A DNA stretch of 64,000 nt, taken from NCBI GenBank assembly GCA_033558025.1, contig JAUCEF010000012.1:2418001-2482000 (forward strand), in the 5' to 3' direction. The notes beneath the pieces were generated by a model that was not told the origin of the DNA, made no database searches, and worked only from the letters and a program-made list of their open reading frames with translations. Positions 55,918 to 64,000 of the stretch are shown piece by piece (the first letter of the stretch is position 1; each line of letters opens with the position of its first letter). A program made the translations under genes and the position numbers. Origin of the DNA: Phytophthora sp. 'mugwort' (Eukaryota; Oomycota; Peronosporomycetes; Peronosporales; Peronosporaceae).

Positions 55918-56181
55918 TTAGGTCCATAAATATTTTTTCGAAAACCAATCGGCTGAGTACATCGGATGGTTGTTTTTGTGTCGCTTATAGTATCTTTCGC
56001 GCCTCGCTTTATCGCTGTGATCATACGCACGAAATGCTCTTAAAGGTGTCGAATCCTTGTATTGTTGATAAGGCGTACCATCCCGCTTGAAAGCGCCAAA
56101 AGATACAATGCTACCATCATCAAACACAGCATCATATTTTTTTCCCTTTCGTTGAGAAACTCTAAACTTGAAGGCAGCCAT
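55918..56181 (-). CDS. DUF5754-like small viral protein (unit 2)
   Basis: Same protein as 26596-26859. Confidence 0.65.
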   Translation of the reverse strand: MAAFKFRVSQRKGKKYDAVFDDGSIVSFGAFKRDGTPYQQYKDSTPLRAFRAYDHSDKARRERYYKRHKNNHPMYSADWFSKKYLWT

Positions 56182-56194
56182 TGTCTATACTCAC

Positions 56195-58197
56195 TCAGCG
56201 ATTTTTCAACTCATCGATTTGCTTTTGCTGGTCATCTACTCTATCAATCAATGCCTGAATCATTCTCACGTTATAAGCAGCTAATTTTGAATAATCTACA
56301 TGAAGCTTTACCCCCTTAGGCTCTAACCATGGATCAGAACTTTGCTCAAGTTCTGTATCATTATCAGGGATACGAGCGACTAAATCTAAGAATCCTTGAT
56401 CTAAAACATCCTGAGCGATCAGACCCAATTCTTTTGGCTTATCAGGATGTTGCTTCCATTTATATGATTTCACTTTCAAGGTCTTGTAAAGACATTCAAC
56501 ACGGCCAATAGGCACATCAACAATATCTTGCTTTAAACGACGATCTGATTGCATAACCATCGCTTCGCAACCAATATATCCGCTAAATATACCGCATACA
56601 TTTGTATATGTGATTGGTGTTCCAGTAGCAGTTTCTGTCACTCCAGAGTCACTTCTTAGTCGATACGCTGTTAATCCTACATTACCTGCACTATTCCATG
56701 TATAACTTACAGTATTAGAGACATGGAGAGGGGCTGATGGGGTGACAGTAGATAATCCAAGACGTCCAGTGTTCGTTAGAGTCATACGAGTTGTCTGATT
56801 AGTACCAAATCTTAGGTCATTAGATGTATAATTTCCAATTCAAGTAGCATTCGTAGATGTTGCATTAGTGCCATTATTGACCTCGATTTGAAACTGAACA
56901 GGTGAAATGTTCGATCCTTTAAATGCAAGCATCCTTGTATAGCTACTATCCAAATAATCCGTTCCAGATCCAGTAATAGAGAAATATTCATTTGCAGGTG
57001 TTGAATTAATGCCTAACTCTGTTAAGCTTCCTACAGTTGTTATATTAGCTTGATTTCCATAAGCTAAAAAAACCTTTAGACTTCCAGAGCACGTAATATC
57101 ACCAGATGTTGAAAGGGTTGCTGCTGATATATTTCGACTTGCATCGACGAAAGCAACACTATTGACTTGATACCCAGCGAATGCGTTCAACGTTCCGCTA
57201 CAAGCAATATTACCGATATTTTGGATATGCCTTGAGCTTGTGATAACATCAGTCCCGCTGATTCTGATCGATCCGAAGTCGCCGGGTGTCCCGCTGACCT
57301 TTATCGAACCATTCAGGTTTTGGGCATCAAGAGTGCGGATCGATGTGATATCCTTGTTGATATCAACTACGAGAGCTTTAGATGCTACAGCACCACCATA
57401 ACTGATGCCAACGAATGCCATATGATCAAATTGAGATACGATCCCAACGATGAGTTCCAGAATTTGAGGCTAGGTATTTGCAAACCAGTTCCACCAGTAT
57501 TCAGCGTGAGGTTGGTTAGGATTCCAACAGCCGTAATGCCCGTTTGAGATCCTGAAACAGCTCCAGTCAGCGTTGTTGCGGATATTGATGATAAACCAAT
57601 TAATGATCTACCTGCACCCGTGAATACAAGGTTGCCGCCAATCGTGAGCCCTGATAGCGTCCCAAGTGAAGTAATATTGGTTTGAGCTCCTGTCGATAGC
57701 GTGCCAGGTAGTGTAGCTGCCGATACAGCGCCAGAGACATTCAATGCTGAGAGAGTGCCAAGTGAAGTAATACCAGGCTGCGCCGCGGTCTTTATGGATC
57801 CATAAATATTGGTCGCCGTTAGTGATGTAATAGTTCCGATTTCGCCAGATCCTCCAAGAACGAGAGCCTTTGAGTTTGCGGCTGATTCGGGTGTAATTCC
57901 ATCTAAGAATGATGGTAGAGTCCCCACGGGAACACCTGCGACCGTCAGAGCGCTGCAACTGATAGTACCAAGCCCACTAATATCATTATTGGTTCCAGGA
58001 ACAAGTGATACGCCTTGTGTAGCTATCCCGGGTGTAATCCCTGATAGGAACGTCAATCGATAATCATTCTTATCAAGATACAAAGTCTGAGCATACTCAT
58101 ATGACAGATAACCAGACGAATCCAACTTTAGAAAGTAATCGGGATTATAGATGGTTGATGTGAAAATTGGCTGAGGATAATGAAAACCAGAACTCAT
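56195..58197 (-). pseudogene. Fibre protein with S74 chaperone (unit 2)
   Basis: Same frameshift (near 57427) and in-frame TGA (56840-56842) as unit 1; three open parts of 276, 193 and 196 codons. Confidence 0.85.
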
Positions 58198-58216
58198 AGT
58201 TGTTTTTTGTCTCAAG

Positions 58217-58224
58217 CTATATAG
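58217..58224. promoter_or_regulatory. Palindromic CTATATAG between fibre and ATPase (unit 2)
   Basis: Same as 28895-28902. Confidence 0.45.
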
Positions 58225-58247
58225 AACAAGCGATTAAATACACGATC

Positions 58248-58931
58248 ATGAGCGGAATTCCAAACTATGGGGCCTCCCTCCCGAAAAAGTTCAAATCGTC
58301 AAGCATGGGTGATATACCAGCTCTTGACATTAAAAAGCTGTTCAGGATGGTTGTCCTTGGTCCATCGTTCAGTGGGAAGAACAATCTATGTATGCTTATC
58401 CTCAAGCATTCTCCTCACGTATTTGCACATCTAACGACCATAGCTCGTAATCCTCAGCAAGAATTGTATGAGTATCTCCGTGATAAGTTGGAAGATTTCA
58501 TTACTTTCGCTGACCCCGATACCCCACCGAAAGTTGATCAAGTCCGCCATACGCCAATGAGCTCCAACAAACCTGAACTTGTCATCATAGACGACTACAG
58601 TAATGATAAGCTACTCCAGAAGAATATCTTCTCACATTATTTTACAAGGGGCCGACATTTCAAGATATCCACCATATTCCTTAGCCACAGCTACTTTGCT
58701 ACTGATAAGATGATTCGCTTGAATTCAGAGTACGTGGCGATCCTAAAAGCTAATTCGAAGCGTGATTTACAGATGGTGGTCAAGGACTTCAATATCAAGG
58801 GGGTAGATGATCGCTCGATCGTCTATTACTACAACAAAGCCACTGAGCAAAAGGGACAGATGTTATTCATCGACTCGGTGAAGGGTCAAATCAGGTACAA
58901 CTTTGATAGACCTATTGCGATGGAAGAGTAA
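58248..58931 (+). CDS. Packaging ATPase (unit 2)
   Basis: Same protein as unit 1; one silent change (CTC to CTT in LILKH). Confidence 0.85.
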   Translation: MSGIPNYGASLPKKFKSSSMGDIPALDIKKLFRMVVLGPSFSGKNNLCMLILKHSPHVFAHLTTIARNPQQELYEYLRDKLEDFITFADPDTPPKVDQVRHTPMSSNKPELVIIDDYSNDKLLQKNIFSHYFTRGRHFKISTIFLSHSYFATDKMIRLNSEYVAILKANSKRDLQMVVKDFNIKGVDDRSIVYYYNKATEQKGQMLFIDSVKGQIRYNFDRPIAMEE

Positions 58932-58977
58932 CTCCATTTAATCAATCAGAAATATGCTTAGCATCATATAATTAACG

Positions 58978-59843
58978 ATGTCAAGTTTCATCAAAATCGA
59001 CAGTACCAACGTCGTACAAGATGGATACAATTCCACTTGGAAATATCAATTCCCTGGATCGGCTGCTGACATCCATGAAGCTGTTTGTGCTGTTCAATCA
59101 ATCAGCATGTACAACTCGGAATATAACATAGATGCGATCCAATTTCAGAATACTTCATTCAAAATCGACGTGCCAACGGCGGCTACTACATCTACGATAA
59201 GTATTAATCTAAAGATGGTATATATCAATACACAAATATCAACGCAAGCATCCAAGCTGCTTTGATCAGCGCTGGTGCATATCTGATCGATAGCGAAGGG
59301 AATAACGTTTTCTATATCCAATTGATTCAAAACAGTGTCTATTACGCTGCTCAGATCGATTTCTCGCCTACTCCTACTTCCCTCCCATCAGGATATACAA
59401 GATCCGCTACCGGGCTTTATTCCGTTTCTGGTACTGGTTTGCCTACAATTACACGCGTGCCTCGTCTGATTATTGACAACGCTGAGTTTGGTAAGGTTCT
59501 TGGTCTTGTTTCAGGAACGTATCCCGCTGCATCGGCTACTGTTGCAAGCGCTCAGCTATCAAATATCATTCCTCAAGCTCATCCAACGAGCTCATACATC
59601 GTTCGTTGTGATCTTATAAAAAATGAGTACGTCGCCTCGGGTGATATTCTAAGTGCGTTTGATAGAGGTGATGTCCCAATTGGAAAGTTGATTAATTATA
59701 AAGGAAGTCAATATGCTTGGATGAACTGCCACAATGGCTCTCGCTCTACGATCACAATTAGCATTTACAATCAGGATGATAAGAAAGTAATATTTCGTGA
59801 TACATCAGTATCGATCATGCTTCTAATTCGTCCAAAAAAATAA
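58978..59843 (+). pseudogene. Putative penton protein, frameshifted (unit 2)
   Basis: One base lost at about 59211 (CTAAAG for CTACAAG) after codon 77, plus Glu-to-Asp at 59167-59169. The rest of the gene (59262-59843) is open in the original frame. Confidence 0.7.
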
Positions 59844-59861
59844 GCTGATGATATATTTTTT

Positions 59862-60212
59862 TTAGAAAGTAAAACTTCCAGCTGCCATAGCCTTCTTTCT
59901 CATAGCTCGATTCTTAGCCATGTGATCCTTAGCCTCTTGACTACCCTTTGCAAATGTTTTGGGCTTGGCCTTGGCTACACCAACGCCGTATCGTCTCTTT
60001 ACTTCTCCACGGATAGACTTGATTAGGTTTTCATGCTCAGGCTTAGTCGCCTTGGATAGTAGGTACTTCTCTCCTGCATCAACTGCATCAGTTAGAACCC
60101 CCTTTCGTTTAGCGTAAGATAGAGCTCGCTTAGCTCCCTTCTTCACATCAGTCATAGTTAGTTTTCCTCCTTCCTTATCAGAGTCGCTGTCATAGACACC
60201 AATACCCGTCAT
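59862..60212 (-). CDS. Basic pX/pVII-like virion protein (unit 2)
   Basis: Same protein as 30541-30891. Confidence 0.5.
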   Translation of the reverse strand: MTGIGVYDSDSDKEGGKLTMTDVKKGAKRALSYAKRKGVLTDAVDAGEKYLLSKATKPEHENLIKSIRGEVKRRYGVGVAKAKPKTFAKGSQEAKDHMAKNRAMRKKAMAAGSFTF

Positions 60213-60620
60213 GAACGAATGGCTGCTCTTGCGGGGATAGCCGCCGGTGGCTGACCTGCATATGTTGCAAGAGCGGGAACTGCAAAATCAGCTGCTCTAC
60301 TAAGTAATCCTGAGTCTTTGGCGAACTTAAAGATGATTTGATACCTCCCCATACCTTAGACCAAATACTCGCTCCGTGCATGCCTCCACCATTCATATGC
60401 TTGAATGGATAGCCGATTTCCTTCTTTGTGATAGTCAGTCGCGTTCCTTTCCCCGCTTTAGCAGCCTTGACTGCCTTAGCGTAGCTCTCGGGATGTAGAT
60501 GTAGTGTAGCTCCGCTTCCGCTTAGATCATCTTTCGACAGCGTTAGTGTTCCTGTCTTGAACGCTCGCTTGAGCTTCGCTTCGGGGATAGCTGATGAAAC
60601 TGATAACTCCTTGAAGTCAT
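60209..60620 (-). pseudogene. Minor capsid protein of pVI/pX type, frameshifted (unit 2)
   Basis: Same two lesions as unit 1 copy. Confidence 0.6.
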
Positions 60621-60622
60621 GG

Positions 60623-61003
60623 TTATATTATTTTCAGGTTTAAATCCTTCATCTTTGAAAATAATTGTGGTTTCTTGTGTTGCTTGGAATAGAGCCAAAG
60701 GATATAAAATGGTCCGCAATAATCTCCATAAGTCCCTTGATATTGCTTGGGGTTGTATCTTCCAATTCCATACTTAGTAGGACCTGCTTCACCCATACTA
60801 TCGAAATACTCACCGTTATGAACTGCCGTCCAATGGCCTACATTAATATTAGGTGGTCGTAGTAGAATGAGGTATGATCCTTTCTTCGAAATTGGTTTCG
60901 TTATTTCACTTGATTCATAGATATCATCAAGATGAACCCCAATTATTTTCGATAGTTCGATTAATTCATGGTCGGATGTGATGGGCTTGATAAGATGGCT
61001 CAT
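60623..61003 (-). CDS. Adenain-like cysteine protease (unit 2)
   Basis: Catalytic His, Asp, Gln and Cys kept. Differs from unit 1 at residue 17 (Leu for Gln). Confidence 0.85.
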   Translation of the reverse strand: MSHLIKPITSDHELIELSKIIGVHLDDIYESSEITKPISKKGSYLILLRPPNINVGHWTAVHNGEYFDSMGEAGPTKYGIGRYNPKQYQGTYGDYCGPFYILWLYSKQHKKPQLFSKMKDLNLKII

Positions 61004-61051
61004 AATATTTAATTTCCTGAAAAGTATATTAGAAACCATATAGATTCAACG

Positions 61052-62793
61052 ATGAGTGAAACTCAACTAACCGACCAATATTTGTACCAGAGTTCGCTCA
61101 AGAGCGATCCTGAGATCAAGGTATCTTCCGGCAAGCGTGTCCCGTTTGTTATTGATCTGAATCAGGGTTCATACCAGAATGGTGTCATTACCATTGATGC
61201 AACTGCTCAGCTTAATGGTTCTGAGGGATTCGCATGTCTTCGCGATGCTTACCTCATGCTCCCATACAAGGTATCGATGAAGAATGGTGGTACCGCTCAG
61301 ACCGCTGCTGCCAATCGTTTCTGTGCTACTCTAAAGTGCGGCAACTGGAATATCATCGATAGCATGTCGCTTGAGCTCAATGGTAAGACCATTATCAGTA
61401 TGGCTGACTACAAGCTGTTTTGGAACAATATTCGTGCTCAGACAGGTTATAGTCCTCAGTACGCTGAAAGCATGGTGCTGAGTCGTTCCTTTTCCCCGAT
61501 TCCGCTCAGTCCGTTTCATACAGCTCTGCTACAAGCTCGACTACCGGTGATGGATACAGCAACACTACTGCATTCACGTCTTCTTTCGCTACCACTGGTC
61601 CCGCCGGTGGCGCCTCTATCCCCAATGATGGTCTCGTTAAGCGTCTTCTATCGAACCCTCCTACCGCTGGTGCTGATTTCTCTACTTCGTGGCCTTCGAT
61701 AGGTGCGGCGGCTGCTTCTACTACCATTGCTAACCAAACTGCTCGCGGTGCTTTCGTTGCTGGCTCTAACGCTGCTGATGCGATCATGGGAACGTGGAAC
61801 TACATGCTCAAGATCAAGCTAACTGACCTCCATCCTATCTTCAAGGATCTTGACTTGATGGCCAATCCTCAAATTCGTCTTCGCTTCCGCGTCAATCAGG
61901 GTACTTCCGCTGTCGCTGTAAGCGCTGCTAAGGGTTTGTCTCTAACAAGTACTACTCTTGCAAGTGGTAATGTATGCCCTGTTATGCTTGCGGCTACCTC
62001 CACTGGTAATCCTATGGCTGGTGTCATCGCTAATTCCGCTCCATTCAGTATTTGCTGGGGCGCTGTAGTCAATGCCCTTGAACCCAATATTGATGGAACT
62101 TACATGCCTTTCACCACTTCTCGTCTGTATGTACCGTTCGTACATCTTGAGAACCCTCAGGCTATTATTTTCAAGCCTGTTAAGAAAATTCGATACAATG
62201 ACTGCGATGCTCAGTGGTTCTATCAGCGTGCTGCTGTTGGTAAGCAAGCGACTCAGCATAATGCTGCATTCGATCTCCAACTGTCGGCGTCTGTTAAAAA
62301 TGCCAAATACATTATTCTTCTTCCTTTCGCTGAACAGACGGGTAGCTTTGCTTCCGCCGCTGTACAGCAATTTCAGAGTCCTTTCGATTCGGCTCCGTGG
62401 TCGCTTCACCCGGGATCGTCTATTCGCAACTTCAACGTTCGTATCGGATCTCATCAGACGTTCGATATCAGCCATGACTATGACTTCCACCACTTTCACA
62501 ATGAACTGGCTAAGATTGGATCGATAAATGGTGATTTGACTCCTGAGCTGGTGAATGGTCTTCTTGACTATCAGACGTGGTCGCTAACTAACCGCGTTCT
62601 CATTGCTGATGTCAGTCGTCTGACTGAGCGTGATATTCCTCAGGCTATTCAGGTACAAGGCATAAGCGCAGGATACCAAGGAACAAATATGCTCGTACTG
62701 GTTGTGAGTGAGCAAGAGCTATCTTACGATCGCCTAACGGGTGAGATTTTAGATTTACCACAGCTTAGATTTAAAAAAAAAAAAATTTCTTAG
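61052..62793 (+). pseudogene. Major capsid protein with one frameshift (units 2/3 boundary copy)
   Basis: Same TTTTCCCC frameshift at 61490-61497; otherwise the same two frames as 31731-33472. Confidence 0.8.
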
Positions 62794-63091
62794 CTTAACT
62801 CTTTCAGTAGCTTAGGACACTTTTCAATAACGAATTGGTTCTTGCGAAGGTAATCGATATATCCTGGATTCATTCGACTGATCTGCTTGAGGTCTTACCT
62901 CGATACTTACCCCAAGTCATCATGTAAGAGTTATCATCAGTCAGAAACTTGCTGTGGAGGAATATCTTGATTTCATCACTAATAATTTGATTGGGTTGAT
63001 TGAAAACCCAACGACAATAGCCGGGATCACTATCATAGACCTCTTCAATGGTCTTACCTTTGTATTTTCCGAAAGTTAGTTCGTTCGACAT
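62790..63091 (-). pseudogene. GKYKGKT protein, frameshifted (unit 3)
   Basis: Same one-base deletion as unit 2. Confidence 0.75.
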
Positions 63092-63189
63092 GTTATCAGT
63101 GGGGTGTATCTATATACATACCCCCTTTTAAATTTTTGGGACTTTTTTTAATTAATTCAGAAATTACCGACAGAGCGATCTTAGTGCTT

Positions 63190-63364
63190 GAGCGGATCTG
63201 AAACCACCCTAAGATCCAAAAGGCGTTGCATTCGCTCTCAGGTGGTCGAGAGGTTGCATGGTCAAAATAGCAGCTGGTCCGAAAGAAGGTTCCAGGAATG
63301 TTCTTGGTGGTAAATTACGGAAAGTAAAAAAAACTGCCGGCGTAATGTTCCAAGTATTACTACT
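63190..63364 (+). repeat. 175-bp transposon-end repeat, copy a of unit 3
   Basis: Same as 6712-6886. Confidence 0.6.
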
Positions 63365-63578
63365 ATTATCGAGCACCGATGTCCCGCCTCCGGCGCCAGT
63401 TTTCCCCATCATGGGCGAAAACAGAAACATCACCGCACGTCGCGCGGCGCAAATCGTCAGTATGGTTAAACAGCGAGCGAAAGTGGTAAGGTGGATAGTT
63501 TTTGGATGGTGATAAAGGGCAGAATCAAGTGCCTTTTCGCTCAAGCGGTTGACGAATTCCCGTAGATATTCAGGTCTA

Positions 63579-64000
63579 AGACGCGCAGCGCAAACCTCAC
63601 CAAGGCGATGAGGTGGTGGAAGCAGCGGGAGAAATGGCTTCACCTGTCCAGAGGGGTGCGAGAGCTCTCGGTAAAGCGCGAGCAAGGACGCTGGCGTGTG
63701 AACAAGAAGGCTCAAAGGGCGTGGAAGACAGCGGAGCGAATGTGTGGCATGACTGTATTCACAGCTGCTTGATGAGTTTGACCGCCTGCGCAAACGTGGA
63801 TTGAAATTCGATGCGTCGATGCTGCTTCAGCTTGCTGTGCGGCTTTTAAAAACGAGCGCCGGGTCATTTAACAGTACGTCAGCTGACAAAGCTGGAGCGG
63901 TCATGCGGAGGAAATATCTCCAAGGTGAATTCAGACGTTTATGGAGGCTCATCGAATTGTCCTTCGCACCCAGTCCGGTAAGAACCAGGTCAGCCCCGAG
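63579..64000 (+). pseudogene. pogo-like transposase remnant, start only (unit 3)
   Basis: Collinear with 7100-7521; cut by the window edge. Confidence 0.6.

Larger units (their letters stand above)
32502..61822 (+). repeat. Tandem unit 2 (about 29.3 kb)
   Basis: Most complete copy of the repeated unit, with a period of 29321 bases to the start of unit 3. It keeps the gypsy pol segment lost from unit 1 and has the best-preserved large viral gene. Its penton and GKYKGKT genes and PolB N-terminus are frameshifted where unit 1 is open. Confidence 0.95.
61823..64000 (+). repeat. Start of tandem unit 3 (runs off the right edge)
   Basis: Near-identical to 32502-34680. It shares with unit 2 the one-base deletion in the GKYKGKT gene and the MCP C-terminal variants, both absent from unit 1, so the left ends of units 2 and 3 are sisters. 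A visible difference is an A-to-T change near 63402. Confidence 0.95.

Noticed and set aside
1..64000. Pure assembly duplication
   Set aside because: Copies differ by substitutions, private indels, repeat numbers and a 2.2 kb deletion, so they are not exact copies; read-depth evidence would still be needed to be certain.

Overview
The window looks like nuclear DNA of an oomycete, most likely Phytophthora or a close relative. The evidence is a secreted type-B carboxylesterase, Uma2-type nuclease genes with a C2H2 finger, a GATC-rich Ty3/gypsy element, a non-LTR retrotransposon with an OTU-like motif, and pogo- and hAT-like DNA transposon remnants. There is no bacterial operon structure, no tRNA or rRNA gene and no CRISPR array. 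Embedded in it is a decayed DNA virus of the Polinton / Polinton-like virus (PLV) type. It retains a double-jelly-roll-type major capsid protein (MCP), a putative penton, an A32/FtsK-HerA-type packaging ATPase, an adenain-like protease, two adenovirus-pX/pVI-like small capsid proteins, a fibre ending in an S74 autoproteolytic chaperone, the N-terminal half of a protein-primed DNA polymerase B, and several small giant-virus-like proteins.

Large-scale layout: the window is a head-to-tail array of one compound unit. Unit 1 is 5341-32501 (about 27.2 kb). Unit 2 is 32502-61822 (about 29.3 kb). The start of unit 3 is 61823-64000. The first 5340 bases are an inverted copy of 22445-27784, so the array changes orientation at 5340. 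The units are near-identical but carry different substitutions, frameshifts and one 2.2 kb deletion, which argues that they are real diverged copies.

Order inside one unit (unit 1 coordinates, continuing into unit 2): MCP 3' end and a GKYKGKT protein (5341-6613); a 175-bp transposon-end repeat and a dead pogo-like transposase (6712-8430); an hAT BED-finger fragment; a gypsy LTR and gag, with pol remnants kept only in unit 2; GATCGG-rich DNA with 36-bp repeats; a non-LTR retrotransposon holding a nested second retrotransposon with a 16-bp target-site duplication (10880-16318); a viral block with truncated PolB and a small basic protein (16318-18500); the Uma2 nuclease gene (18895-19776); a second copy of the 175-bp repeat abutting the carboxylesterase C-terminus (20153-20449); a spacer; the carboxylesterase N-terminus (21797-about 23157); and the main viral block (23158-33840).

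Read around the repeat, the whole viral and transposon cargo sits between the N- and C-terminal parts of one carboxylesterase gene, at the place where the catalytic His motif is expected. The simplest history is: virus inserted into an esterase gene, later transposons landed in and truncated the virus (PolB is cut by the LINE), and the whole locus was then tandemly amplified and partly inverted. Lesions shared by all copies (MCP frameshift, fibre frameshift and TGA, minor-capsid frameshifts, PolB truncation) predate amplification. Lesions private to one copy or copy-pair (large 888-codon gene, penton, GKYKGKT protein, PolB N-terminus) came later. ATPase, protease, DUF5754-like and pX-like genes remain open in every complete copy. 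No integrase, helicase or PolB palm domain was recognised.
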